A stretch of 64,000 nucleotides of DNA from Nocardioides sp. W7 (GTDB lineage Bacteria; Actinomycetota; Actinomycetes; Propionibacteriales; Nocardioidaceae). The translations under genes were made by a program, and so were the position numbers. The notes below the pieces were generated by a model. It had not been told where the DNA came from. It worked only from the letters and a program-made list of their open reading frames with translations, and made no database searches. Below are positions 32,096 to 40,731 of this stretch, one piece after another (position 1 is the stretch's first letter; each line of letters begins with the position of its first letter). The stretch covers positions 1,674,001 to 1,738,000 of the forward strand of contig NZ_CP095078.1 of the NCBI RefSeq assembly GCF_022919075.1, given 5' to 3'.

Positions 32096-33690
32096 GCGTC
32101 GCTCCTGTGCTTGCTTCTCGGGGTGCTGCTCTGGGTGGTTCGGGACGACCCGCGACGGGACGGCCCGCGACGGGGCCAGCCGAGCCGGAGCCGGGCGACG
32201 GCCGGATCGGGCCGGCCGACCAGGTCGGTGCCGGGACCGACCTCCTGGTGCTCGACGACCCCGCCGGCCGCCTCGATCTCGGCCACCAGCGCGTCCAGGT
32301 CGACGCGTCGGGCCGGGCCCACCGGCTCCGGCAGCCCGGGCCCGGCGATGGCCAGCTCGAGGAACGAGGTGCGTCCGGTCATCCGGCACAGTCGCCACAG
32401 GTTGGCGCGCTCGGCCTCGTCGAGGGCACCGACCAGCTGGCGGGCGTGCACGTGGTGGGGTCTGCGGGCCAGGTCGGCGCCCAGCGTCAGCACGGCTCGC
32501 AGGTCCCCGAGGGCGACGACCTCGAACGGCACCTCCACGTCGAGGCGCCGGGCCCGCTGCTGGAACACGCTGCGGGCGGCCCGCGCGAAGTCGACGGCGA
32601 GGACGGGACGCCCGGTCCGGGCGTACCAGAGCGCGTCGCGACCGGTGCCGCACCCGAGGTCGACGACGGGCGCGTGGCGCGGCAGCTGGCTGTGCACCCA
32701 GCCGGCGAAGTCCGAGCGCCGGGTCGGCGCGGAGGGGCCGCGGCGGTGCAGGTCGGTCCAGGTCCCGACCTGGGTGCGGAACCCGCGCAGCCACCCGTCG
32801 AGGCGACGGATGCCGGCGGGCGGGTCGGCGTACTTGAACGACGGGTCGGGGACCCGCCAGCTCGGCCCGTAGACGAAGGCCAGCATCGCCTCGGGGTCGG
32901 CCGGTGCCGGGAACTCGACGCCGTGCAGCTCGATCGTCGAGACCGGCAGGATCGCGGAGACGGGCAGCGTCCCGCTGCGGTTGCCGAGTTGGAAGAAGGT
33001 GTCGCCGACGTAGAACGCGACGAAGATGTCGATGTGGCACTCGCGGCCGTCGGAGAGCGGCAGCAGCAGCTTCACGTCGCCGCCGGACATCCGGATGCAG
33101 CGCCAGCCGCGCGAGCGCATCACCCGCTCGACGTGGAACGACTCCAGGATCACGTCGGCCGGCGAGGCATGCCGCGAGAGGTAGCAGACGTCGGTGTCGG
33201 AGTCGTGGGCGATCATCGCCCCGTCGCGCACGGCGCCGAGCAGGGCGCCGTAGTTCAGGTAGGCCTCGACACCGGCGTGCTCGCGCAGGTCGTCGAGCGC
33301 GCGGCGGGTGCCGTGCAGGATCTCCTCGCGGATCGCCTCGTCGGTGTCGTCGAAGGCCCGGCACAGGTGGCCGACCTTGTCGATGGCCAGCGGGTTGCCG
33401 TGCCGGTCCTCGACCCGCACCCGGGCCAGCTCGTCGGCCGGCGTCCCGAGCACCACCTCGTCGTCGAAGACCGCCCGCCCGCCGTCGACGTCGGCGACCC
33501 GGACCGCGCTGCGCCCGTGGAGGTACGACGTCAGTGCCGACGGCCACTCGACGAGCAGCCCGGAGCCCTCCGGCCGCCCGTCACGCAACGGGGTGAAGGA
33601 CCAGACGTAGCGACCGTCCAGGGTGACGACCAGGGGGGTGGGGTGCGGGGAGTCGAGCCAGACGCCGTCGTCGGTGACGGTCGCGGTCAT
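32092..33690 (-). CDS. LicD-type phosphotransferase fused to a SAM-dependent methyltransferase
   Basis: A 532-residue two-domain protein. Residues about 145-290 resemble the LicD nucleotidyltransferase fold, with LNYGALLGAVRDGAMIAHDS and DTDVCYL holding the metal-binding acidic residues, and ECHIDIFVAFYVGD. Residues about 325-515 are a class I methyltransferase with the SAM motif VVDLGCGTGRDALWYA. LicD proteins attach phosphocholine or similar groups from CDP-linked donors to cell-surface sugars. The upstream overlapping gene encodes a cytidylyltransferase that could make such a donor. The N-terminal 140 residues have no clear match. The fusion suggests that transfer and methylation are linked. 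Confidence 0.75.
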   Translation of the reverse strand: MTATVTDDGVWLDSPHPTPLVVTLDGRYVWSFTPLRDGRPEGSGLLVEWPSALTSYLHGRSAVRVADVDGGRAVFDDEVVLGTPADELARVRVEDRHGNPLAIDKVGHLCRAFDDTDEAIREEILHGTRRALDDLREHAGVEAYLNYGALLGAVRDGAMIAHDSDTDVCYLSRHASPADVILESFHVERVMRSRGWRCIRMSGGDVKLLLPLSDGRECHIDIFVAFYVGDTFFQLGNRSGTLPVSAILPVSTIELHGVEFPAPADPEAMLAFVYGPSWRVPDPSFKYADPPAGIRRLDGWLRGFRTQVGTWTDLHRRGPSAPTRRSDFAGWVHSQLPRHAPVVDLGCGTGRDALWYARTGRPVLAVDFARAARSVFQQRARRLDVEVPFEVVALGDLRAVLTLGADLARRPHHVHARQLVGALDEAERANLWRLCRMTGRTSFLELAIAGPGLPEPVGPARRVDLDALVAEIEAAGGVVEHQEVGPGTDLVGRPDPAVARLRLGWPRRGPSRRGSSRTTQSSTPRSKHRSDA

Positions 33691-34112
33691 CCGGCGAGGG
33701 CGCTGCCGATGACCGAGCGCAGCGCCGTGCTCGAGGTCTGCAGCGTGTAGGGGAACCAGGCGATCTCGACGCCCAGCTCCTGCATCTGGACCACCAGGGC
33801 ATCGCCCTTCGCCGTGCCCTGCCAGTCGTCACCCTTGAAGAGCCGGTGGAAGCCCACCTGCCGCCAGGCGTCGGCCTTGTCGGCCGTGGTCTCGGCGAAG
33901 ACGGCGTCGACGATGCCGATCGCGTCCACGATCTCGAGCCGCTCGGCGAGGGGTACGAACGGGCGCACGCCCTTCTTCTGCTCGCACACCTCGTCCGAGA
34001 CGACGCCGGCGACCAGCACGTCGCACCTCGAGCGGGCCTGACGCAGCGCGTTGAGGTGACCCACGTGGAAGAGGTCGTAGACGCCCGGCACGTAGCCGAT
34101 GACCGGTCCCAT
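33687..34112 (-). CDS. Glycerol-3-phosphate cytidylyltransferase-like nucleotidyltransferase
   Basis: A 141-residue cytidylyltransferase with the HxGH motif in GVYDLFHVGHLNALRQAR (His16, His19) and GDDWQGTAKGDAL, as in TagD/GCT proteins. It should join CTP with a phosphorylated alcohol to form a CDP-alcohol. The family also includes ethanolamine- and choline-phosphate enzymes, so the substrate is open. ATG 34112 has CGAGGAG upstream; the longer frame runs into an AT-rich promoter-like stretch. The ATGA overlap with the LicD fusion gene makes it the likely donor-making enzyme for it. Confidence 0.85.
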   Translation of the reverse strand: MGPVIGYVPGVYDLFHVGHLNALRQARSRCDVLVAGVVSDEVCEQKKGVRPFVPLAERLEIVDAIGIVDAVFAETTADKADAWRQVGFHRLFKGDDWQGTAKGDALVVQMQELGVEIAWFPYTLQTSSTALRSVIGSALAG

Positions 34113-34272
34113 GAGCACTCCTCGTTCATTAAGACGTACTAAGTTGCTCGACTTTATCCGATCTATAGGGAAGATGCGCAATCGTGCTAGACCGGCGCGC
34201 CGCGCGGGGGGTGGCCGAGATGGATGACCTTCCGCCGGCCCGCGGTGAAGGAGGGGTGGCTACGGTGGCGCC
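34113..34272. promoter_or_regulatory. AT-rich divergent promoter region
   Basis: Positions 34126-34190 are markedly AT-rich for this genome (for example ACTTTATCCGATCTATAGGG at 34150-34169). The stretch lies upstream of the cytidylyltransferase operon and probably holds its promoter. The part nearer the STAS gene has normal composition. No confident -35/-10 pair was assigned. Confidence 0.5.
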
Positions 34273-34572
34273 GTGCCCCTTCCCTCCTGTCGGATCGAGC
34301 CCGACGGCGCCGACCGGCTCCGCGTCGAGGGCGACCTCGACGAGCTCGGTGTCCCGGCCCTGCGCAGCGCGCTCGAGATCCACGGCGCGGCCGCCGAGCT
34401 GACCGTCGACCTCAGCGACGCGTCGTACGTCTGCTCCCAGGCGGTCTCGGTCCTGGTCGGCTCGATGCGCGGCGCGGAGGCCGCGGGCCGCCGCCTCGTG
34501 GTCGCCGCCCGGTCCGGGTCGATCGCCCAGCGGGTCCTGCAGGTGCTGGTCATCCCGCACGAGGCGACCTGA
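34273..34572 (+). CDS. STAS-domain protein, anti-sigma factor antagonist-like
   Basis: A 99-residue single STAS domain: LRVEGDLDELGVPALRSAL, ELTVDLSDASYVCSQAVSVL and the end AGRRLVVAARSGSIAQRVLQ. Such proteins bind anti-sigma kinases and are controlled by phosphorylation of a serine in the loop that reads SYVCSQAVSV here. No kinase or sigma gene is adjacent, so the partner is unknown. GTG start at 34273. Confidence 0.7.
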   Translation: MPLPSCRIEPDGADRLRVEGDLDELGVPALRSALEIHGAAAELTVDLSDASYVCSQAVSVLVGSMRGAEAAGRRLVVAARSGSIAQRVLQVLVIPHEAT

Positions 34573-34656
34573 GCGGTGGGGCGGGCGACCCGGCGCGCCC
34601 CGCGGGATTCCGGACAGCCCTTGTCCCGAAAGAACGACGGGTCTAGGTTCCGCGTC

Positions 34657-35760
34657 ATGGCACTCCAGCGTCCGATCCGGGTCTTCCAGGTCGCCACCGG
34701 CAACGTCGGCACCGAGATGGTCAAGCGGCTGCAGCACCATCGCGAGCTGGAGCTGGTCGGGCTGCACTGCTACTCGTCCGACAAGGTCGGCCGCGACGCG
34801 GGCGAGATCGCCGGCATCGGCCCGGTCGGGGTCCTGGCCACCGGGACGGTCGAGGAGATCCTGGCGGCGCGGCCGGACGTGCTGACCTTCCACGGGGTGT
34901 GGCCCGACGTCGACCTCTACGTCCGGGTCCTCGAGGCCGGCATCGACATCGTGACGACGGCCGACTGGATCACCGGCCACCACCGCGACGCCAACCACCC
35001 TCGCCCCGACGGCCGCACCGAGACCGAGCTGATCGCGGCGGCGTGCGCGGCCGGCGGCTCGACGTTCTACGGCACCGGCATGAACCCCGGGCTCGCCCAG
35101 ATCCTCACCACGGTGCACTCCGCCGACGTCGCCGAGATCGAGAATGTCACCTGCATCGAGTCCGTCGACGTCTCCTGCCACCACTCGTCCGACACCTGGG
35201 CCAACTGCGGCTTCGGCCGGCCCGTCGACGACCCGGAGGTGCCGCGGCTGCTGGAGATCGGCACCCGCGTCTTCGGCGACGGGGTGCACTTGATGGCCGA
35301 CTGCTTCGGCATCGAGCTCGACGAGGTCACCTTCGACTACCAGCTCGGCGCCTGCACCAAGGACGTCGACCTGGGCTGGTACCTCCTCCCGCAGGGCTCC
35401 GTCGGCGGCGCCGCGTTCCAGTACGTCGGGAAGGTCGCCGGCGTACCCCGCGTCGAGCTGCACCTGGAGTGGCAGATGACGCCGCTGACCGAGCCGAAGT
35501 GGGACGTCCAGGGCTGCTACATCACCAAGATCCAGGGCGACCCGGTGATCTACAGCAAGCACCTGATCCTGCCGAAGCCCGGCACCGACTTCTCCTCGGT
35601 CGAGGCGTTCGCCTCGATCGGCATGACCGTGACCGGGATGCCGGCACTCAACTCGATCCCCGCCGTGGTCGCGGCCCCGCCCGGCATCGTTACCAGCGCC
35701 GACCTGCCGCTCCGCGCCTTCGGCGGCCGGTTCGTCGAGGCGGCGTACGCCGCCCGTTGA
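34657..35760 (+). CDS. DapB-like NAD(P)-dependent dehydrogenase
   Basis: A 367-residue protein related to dihydrodipicolinate reductase and 2,4-diaminopentanoate dehydrogenase. The N-terminal Rossmann motif is FQVATGNVGTEMVKRL. Further family segments are VEEILAARPDVLTFHGVWPD, VLEAGIDIVTTADWITGHH and FYGTGMNPGLAQILTTV. The substrate is unknown; relatives appear in amino acid or steroid-like catabolism. ATG 34657 was chosen because the preceding 27 residues are low-complexity; only a weak AGG is upstream. The flavoenzyme gene follows directly, so the two probably work together. Confidence 0.75.
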   Translation: MALQRPIRVFQVATGNVGTEMVKRLQHHRELELVGLHCYSSDKVGRDAGEIAGIGPVGVLATGTVEEILAARPDVLTFHGVWPDVDLYVRVLEAGIDIVTTADWITGHHRDANHPRPDGRTETELIAAACAAGGSTFYGTGMNPGLAQILTTVHSADVAEIENVTCIESVDVSCHHSSDTWANCGFGRPVDDPEVPRLLEIGTRVFGDGVHLMADCFGIELDEVTFDYQLGACTKDVDLGWYLLPQGSVGGAAFQYVGKVAGVPRVELHLEWQMTPLTEPKWDVQGCYITKIQGDPVIYSKHLILPKPGTDFSSVEAFASIGMTVTGMPALNSIPAVVAAPPGIVTSADLPLRAFGGRFVEAAYAAR

Positions 35761-35768
35761 TCCGCACC

Positions 35769-37763
35769 GTGAGCGACTTCCCGCACCTGCTGCGCCCGGG
35801 CCGGATCGGGTCGATGACGACCCGCAATCGCATCGTCATGTCGCCGATGGAGACGATGTACGGCACCCCGGACGGGCTGCCCTCGGAGCGCACCGTCGCC
35901 TACTTCGCCGAGCGCGCCGCGGGCGGCGTCGGGCTGGTCACCCTCGGCGCGACGGGGATCGACCACCGCCACCCTGAGACCCCGGGCGGTCTGCACCTCG
36001 GCACCGACGAGGCCGTCGTCGCGCACCGCCGGCTGGTCGAGGCGGTGCACGCGCACGGTGCCCGGATCCAGCCGCAGGTCGTGCACGCGGGCCCGGACGG
36101 GCTCGGCCCCGAGATGCACGGCGTGCCGTCCCTCGGCCCGTCGGTGATCCCGTCGTACCTCACCGGGCGGCCGTCGACGGAGCTGACGAAGGATCAGATC
36201 GTCGAGCTGCTCGACCTCTACCGGGCGGCGGTGCGCCGCGTCGCGGAGGCGGGGTACGACGGCCTGGAGCTGCACGCCGCGCACGGCTACATGATGATCG
36301 GCTCGTTCCTGGCGCCGCAGCGCAACCGGCGCACCGACCGCTACCGCGGGTCCAGCCCGGAGGGCCGGCTGCGGTTGCTGCTGGAGGTGCTGGCGGCGAT
36401 CCGGGCCGAGGTGGACCTGCCGGTCACCCTGCGGATCTCGGGTTACGAGCGGGTCGCCGGCGGTCGGCCGGTGTGGGAGACCGCGGGTGCCGCCCCGCTG
36501 CTCGTCGAGGCGGGGGTGGCCGCGTTCCACGTCAGTGGCGGGGTGATCGACCGGCTGGTCACCCGGATGGTCAACGGCGCGGACGACGGCGACGGAATCA
36601 ACGTCGGCGCGGCCGCCGCGGTCAAGCAGGTCGTCGACGTGCCGGTGATCGCGGTCGGGCGGCTGCACGACCCGGTGCTCGCCGAGCGGGTGCTGGCCGA
36701 CGGACGGGCCGACTTCGTCGCGATGGCGCGGCCGCTGCTCGCCGACCCCGACCTGCCGCGCAAGCTCGCGAGCGGCCGGGGCGACCGGGTCCGCCGCTGC
36801 ATCTCGTGCGAGAACTGCATCGACTCCCTCGAGCAGCGCTTCTCGGTGGACTGCGCCGTCAACGCCCGGACCGGTCGCGAGCTGGAGCTGCTGCCCGAGC
36901 CGGTCGTCCGACCCCGCCACGTGGTGGTCGTCGGCGGCGGTCCCGGCGGTCTGGAGACGGCCCGGGTCGCCGCCGGTCGCGGCCACCGGGTGACGCTGCT
37001 CGAGCGAGGCGGCCGGCTCGGCGGTGCCCTGGTCTGGGCGTCGGTGGTGCATCCCGAGAACGAGCCCTTCCTGACCTGGCTGCTCGCGGAGGTCGCGCTG
37101 GCGGGGGTCGACGTACGCCTCGGTGCAGAGGCGACGCCGGAGGCCGTCGCCGCCCTCGCCCCCGACGCGGTCGTCGTCGCCACCGGCGCCCGGATAGAGG
37201 TGCCGACGCTGCCCGGCGCCGAGCTTCCCCACGTACGACGGGGCGTCGAGCTCCGCGAGCGGCTCGCGCGCCTGCCCGGCCAGCGGCTGCTCCGTCCCGG
37301 TCTGCTGCGCGCCGCGAGCCGGGCCTGGCTGCCGGTCGGTCGCCGGGTCGCGCTCGTCGGCGGGGACCTGGTCGCGGTCGAGCTGGCGGAGTTCCTGGCC
37401 GACCGCGGGCGCCTCGTCACGATCCTGGAGGAGGGCGCCGAGCTCGCGCCCGAGGTCGGCTGGAAGCGCCGTACCGAGCACATGGACCGCCTCGACCGGC
37501 TCGGCGTCACCGCTCACGTCGGCGCGGTCGTCGAGCGGATCACTCCCGGCGGGCTGTCCTTCCGGCCCGCGGGCGGCACGACGAGGGACCTGGCCGCGGA
37601 CACCGTCGTCCTCGCCGGAGCCGCGCAGGCCGACCTGACCCTGCACGACGCCCTGGTCGCCCGGCTCCCCGGCGTGCCCGTCCACCCGGTGGGCGACTGC
37701 ACCGGCCTCGGCCTGATCCGCGGCGCCGTCGAGTCCGCCTCCCGAGTTGCCCACGCCCTCTAG
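35769..37763 (+). CDS. FMN/FAD/[4Fe-4S] oxidoreductase, 2,4-dienoyl-CoA reductase type
   Basis: A 664-residue enzyme of the old yellow enzyme plus FAD-domain type. The N-terminal barrel has RNRIVMSPMETMYGTPDGLP and the active-site region YDGLELHAAHGYMMIGSFLA. The cluster cysteines follow in RRCISCENCIDSLEQRFSVD plus a final Cys (C-x2-C-x2-C-x11-C). The C-terminal part holds the FAD motif VVVVGGGPGGLETARVAAGR and an NAD motif (VALVGGDLVAVELAEFLA). It should reduce an activated C=C bond. GTG 35769 gives a family-like MSDFPHLLRPGRIG; TTG 35757, overlapping the previous stop, is an alternative. Likely coupled to the DapB-like gene. Confidence 0.85.
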   Translation: MSDFPHLLRPGRIGSMTTRNRIVMSPMETMYGTPDGLPSERTVAYFAERAAGGVGLVTLGATGIDHRHPETPGGLHLGTDEAVVAHRRLVEAVHAHGARIQPQVVHAGPDGLGPEMHGVPSLGPSVIPSYLTGRPSTELTKDQIVELLDLYRAAVRRVAEAGYDGLELHAAHGYMMIGSFLAPQRNRRTDRYRGSSPEGRLRLLLEVLAAIRAEVDLPVTLRISGYERVAGGRPVWETAGAAPLLVEAGVAAFHVSGGVIDRLVTRMVNGADDGDGINVGAAAAVKQVVDVPVIAVGRLHDPVLAERVLADGRADFVAMARPLLADPDLPRKLASGRGDRVRRCISCENCIDSLEQRFSVDCAVNARTGRELELLPEPVVRPRHVVVVGGGPGGLETARVAAGRGHRVTLLERGGRLGGALVWASVVHPENEPFLTWLLAEVALAGVDVRLGAEATPEAVAALAPDAVVVATGARIEVPTLPGAELPHVRRGVELRERLARLPGQRLLRPGLLRAASRAWLPVGRRVALVGGDLVAVELAEFLADRGRLVTILEEGAELAPEVGWKRRTEHMDRLDRLGVTAHVGAVVERITPGGLSFRPAGGTTRDLAADTVVLAGAAQADLTLHDALVARLPGVPVHPVGDCTGLGLIRGAVESASRVAHAL

Positions 37764-37780
37764 ACCGGCGATGGCTGGGG

Positions 37781-38719
37781 TCAGCGGGGCTCGTGCGACT
37801 CCAGGTCGTTGTTGAAGTCCGAGTCCTTCTTCGACAGGAACTCGCGCCGCTCCTCGGGCGTCAGCGCCTCGACCTGGGCGCGCACGTCGGAGGGGAAGCC
37901 GGTCAGCTCCGGCGCCTGCGCCAGCGGGACGAGCGTCTGCACGACGCGGTCGTCGTACACGTGCATCATCGAGAAGGACTGGTGCCCGTCCACGCCGGAG
38001 ACGAAGCGCTGCATCGGCGCCGGGTCGGAGGCGTAGCAGGTCGCGGAGGCCACCGAGACGGGGATGCCGGCGAAGGTGGAGTACGTCGAGTAGTGCAGGT
38101 GGCCGGCCAGGATCGTGCGGACGTCGGTGCCGCGGAGCACGTCGGCGAGCAGGTGCTGGTCGGCGAGCTCGATCACCTCCGCCGCCGGCAGCATCGGGGT
38201 CGGCACCGGCGGGTGGTGCATCGCCACGATCGTGCCGTGCGGCGCCGGGGTGGCCAGCACGTCGGCCAGCCAGCGGAGCTGGTCGTCGCTCAGCTCGCCG
38301 TGGTGGTAGCCGACCACGCTGGTGTCGAGCGCGACGATGCGCAGCCCGTCGACCTCGTGCACCCGGTCCTGGCTGGCGTCGGGGGAGTCGGGCTCGACGC
38401 CGAACAGACCGCGGGAGTAGGCCCCTCGCTCGTCGTGGTTGCCCATCGTCCAGATCACCTCGGCGCCGAGGTCCGCGGCGGCGGGTTCGACGATCTCGCG
38501 CAGCCGCGCATAGGCCTCGGGCTCGGCCTTGTCGGCCAGGTCTCCGGTGAAGACCAGCGCCTGCGGAGCAGGTGAGACGTGGGCCAGCCGCTCGAGGGCC
38601 CGGCGCAGGCCGGCCTCGGTGTCGACCGCGCCGTACTGGCGCACGCCGTTCGCGAGCAGGTGCGGGTCGCTCAGGTGGGCGATCGCGTGGGTGGGGGCGG
38701 GGTGTTGACCGAGCTGCAC
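37781..38719 (-). CDS. Metallophosphoesterase, cyclic nucleotide phosphodiesterase type (CpdA/GpdQ-like)
   Basis: A 312-residue calcineurin-like phosphoesterase with all metal motifs: HLSDPHLL, VFTGDLADK, WTMGNHDERG, MHHPPV and LAGHLHYSTYS. Close in layout to 3',5'-cAMP phosphodiesterases of actinobacteria. The C-terminal tail (TPEERREFLSKKDSDFNNDL) is polar and may be flexible. GTG start at 38719; no strong ribosome site, and it is only 9 bp after the F420-type reductase stop, so translation may be coupled. Confidence 0.85.
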   Translation of the reverse strand: MQLGQHPAPTHAIAHLSDPHLLANGVRQYGAVDTEAGLRRALERLAHVSPAPQALVFTGDLADKAEPEAYARLREIVEPAAADLGAEVIWTMGNHDERGAYSRGLFGVEPDSPDASQDRVHEVDGLRIVALDTSVVGYHHGELSDDQLRWLADVLATPAPHGTIVAMHHPPVPTPMLPAAEVIELADQHLLADVLRGTDVRTILAGHLHYSTYSTFAGIPVSVASATCYASDPAPMQRFVSGVDGHQSFSMMHVYDDRVVQTLVPLAQAPELTGFPSDVRAQVEALTPEERREFLSKKDSDFNNDLESHEPR

Positions 38720-38728
38720 GGGGGAACG

Positions 38729-39199
38729 CTACGGCTTCCGGGCCAGCTCGAAGACGGGAATCACCCGGTTGGTGCGCTTCTCGTAGGTCGCGAAGTTGGG
38801 CCAGGTCCGGAGCATCACCTGCCACGCGGCGCTCCGCTCGTCTCCGGTGAGCTCCCGCGCGGTCACGACGTACGACGTCCGCTCGACGCGGATGGTCGCC
38901 TCGCCGGCCGCGCGCAGGTTGAACACCCACGCCGGCATGTCGGGGCCTCCGAAGTACGAGCCGGCGACCAGCCAGCGGCCCTGGTGCGGGACACAGAGCA
39001 ACGGCGTCGAGCGGGGCAGGCCGGAGCGGCGACCGACGACGGTGAGCACCAGGTTCGGCAGGCCGGCGACGTCGAGGACGCCGTAGCGATCCCGGGTCAG
39101 GCGGTGCAGTTGACGGTCGGTCCAGACGACCTGCGGGAGCAGCTTCGGCATCCACGAGATGGCGCCGAGGCGGACCGCGAGCGGCGTGAGGAGTCCCAT
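38729..39199 (-). CDS. Deazaflavin (F420)-dependent nitroreductase/quinone reductase family protein
   Basis: A 156-residue split-barrel protein of the Ddn family: LVLTVVGRRSGLPRSTPLLC, WLVAGSYFGGPDMPAWVFNL and the end ATYEKRTNRVIPVFELARKP. Members use reduced F420 to reduce quinones or nitro compounds and are usual in mycobacteria and nocardioids. It begins with a hydrophobic segment that may touch the membrane. ATG 39199 follows GAGG-like bases weakly. In an operon with the phosphodiesterase. Confidence 0.85.
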   Translation of the reverse strand: MGLLTPLAVRLGAISWMPKLLPQVVWTDRQLHRLTRDRYGVLDVAGLPNLVLTVVGRRSGLPRSTPLLCVPHQGRWLVAGSYFGGPDMPAWVFNLRAAGEATIRVERTSYVVTARELTGDERSAAWQVMLRTWPNFATYEKRTNRVIPVFELARKP

Positions 39200-39219
39200 G
39201 CCCGGATCGTAGGGTCCCA

Positions 39220-40731
39220 GTGGTCGACGCGACCCGCGACGTTCACCGCCGCGTCGCCGCGCCTCCCTACCGTCCGCACGTGTTCACTCGTGGTCTGACA
39301 GGCAGCGTGCTGGTGCTGCTCGGCGGTCTGGTGGTGTCGACGCTGCCCCGCTCGACCCAGCTGCTCCAGGTGGGGCTGCTCGTGGAGATCCGCGGCTCGG
39401 AGGTCGGCCGGATGGCCGGTCTGACGGTCGTGCTGCTCGGCCTGGGGCTGCTCGCGGCCGCCTGGCTCGCGCTGTGCCGGCACGTCGCCGTGGCCGTCGG
39501 CGCGGAGCGGGACGGCGCGCTCGTGCTGGTCCGGCACGCGGTCGTGGTGTGGTCGGCGCCGCTGCTCCTCGCGCCGCCGCTGTTCTCCCGGGACGGCTGG
39601 TCGTACGCCGCCCAGGGGACCATGGCGCACGTCGGGATCTCGCCGTACGACCACGGCCCGTCGGTGCTGCACGGCCCGGTCGTGCAGGCGGTCGACCCGA
39701 TGTGGATGGACACCGCGACGCCGTACGGCCCGTTGCCGCTGGTCGCCGGCGACCTCTTCGCCGACGTCACGGGCAACCCGTGGATCCTCGCGATCGGCCA
39801 CCGCGGGGTCGCGCTGATCGGCCTGGTGCTGCTCGCCTGGGCGGTGCCGCGGATGGCCCGCTGGGCCGGGGTCGACCCGGCGCTGGCCTCGGTCGTCGCG
39901 CTGGCCTCGCCCCTGATGCTCGCGAACGGCGTCGGTGGCCTCCACAACGACCTGCTGATGGTGGGCCTGATGGCGGCGGCACTGGTGGTCGCGGCCGAGC
40001 ACGGGTGGGCGCTGGCGGCCGTCCTCGGCGGGTGCGCCGCCGCGGTGAAGGCGCCGGGCGGGCTGGTCTGCGTCGCGGTCGCCCTGGTCTCGCTGCCGGT
40101 GCTCGCGACGACGGCCGAGCGTCTCCGTCGACTGGGCGGCGTCGCGGTCGTCTCGCTCGGGACCCTGGTCGGCCTCAGCGTCGTGACCGGCCTCGGCCTC
40201 GGCTGGGTCGGCGGTCTCACCGTCCCGGCCACGGTCAACACGCCGCTCTCGCTCACCACCCTGGTCGGCGGCGCCTTCGACTGGGTCGCCCGGGTGCTCG
40301 GCACCGGCCTCCCGAACGCGCTCTTCCTCGACCTGGTCCGCCAGGCCGGCACCGTCACGGCGGCGGGGGTCGCGGTCTGGGTCGCGCTGACCTGGCCGAC
40401 GGGTCGCCGCGAGCCGGCGCTCGCCGCGGTCGCCGTGGTGGTCGGCACGCTCGTCGTGCTCAGCCCCGTGGTGCACCTCTGGTACTTCCTCTGGGTCACC
40501 CCGTTCCTCGCCGCGCTCCGTCTCGGCCGGGTGGCTGCCAGCGGCCTGCTCGCGGCGTCGGTCGTGCTCGGCCTCGTCGCCCCGCTCGACTCCTCGCTGC
40601 ACGGCGCCTACCTGGCGATCGTGCTCGGCAGCATGCTCGTCGCCGTCCTGGTGCCGGTGCTGCTGCTCACCCGTTCGGCCCGCAACCGGCTCGACAAGAT
40701 CGTGAGGTCGCGATGGCTCGCCGTCCCCTAG
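39220..40731 (+). CDS. Polyprenyl-phosphate-mannose dependent mannosyltransferase, MptB-like
   Basis: A 503-residue integral membrane protein with about a dozen helices. The external loop FSRDGWSYAAQGTMAHVGIS, followed by SPYDHGP and TPYGPLPLVAG, is characteristic of actinobacterial MptA/MptB alpha-1,6-mannosyltransferases, which build lipomannan cores from polyprenyl phosphomannose. GTG 39220 is used; a later GTG at 39280 is possible, as the first 20 residues are poorly family-like. Divergent from the Ddn-like gene by 20 bp and overlapping the next membrane glycosyltransferase by 19 bp. Confidence 0.8.
   Translation: MVDATRDVHRRVAAPPYRPHVFTRGLTGSVLVLLGGLVVSTLPRSTQLLQVGLLVEIRGSEVGRMAGLTVVLLGLGLLAAAWLALCRHVAVAVGAERDGALVLVRHAVVVWSAPLLLAPPLFSRDGWSYAAQGTMAHVGISPYDHGPSVLHGPVVQAVDPMWMDTATPYGPLPLVAGDLFADVTGNPWILAIGHRGVALIGLVLLAWAVPRMARWAGVDPALASVVALASPLMLANGVGGLHNDLLMVGLMAAALVVAAEHGWALAAVLGGCAAAVKAPGGLVCVAVALVSLPVLATTAERLRRLGGVAVVSLGTLVGLSVVTGLGLGWVGGLTVPATVNTPLSLTTLVGGAFDWVARVLGTGLPNALFLDLVRQAGTVTAAGVAVWVALTWPTGRREPALAAVAVVVGTLVVLSPVVHLWYFLWVTPFLAALRLGRVAASGLLAASVVLGLVAPLDSSLHGAYLAIVLGSMLVAVLVPVLLLTRSARNRLDKIVRSRWLAVP

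Noticed and set aside
29663..32872. A 1069-codon plus-strand open frame covering parts of several genes
   Set aside because: It is a shadow caused by high GC: it crosses opposite-strand genes, has long Arg/Gly/Pro-rich stretches and no family match.
35550..39155. A 1201-codon minus-strand frame
   Set aside because: It crosses the oxidoreductase, phosphodiesterase and Ddn-like genes in the wrong frame; no domain is recognisable.
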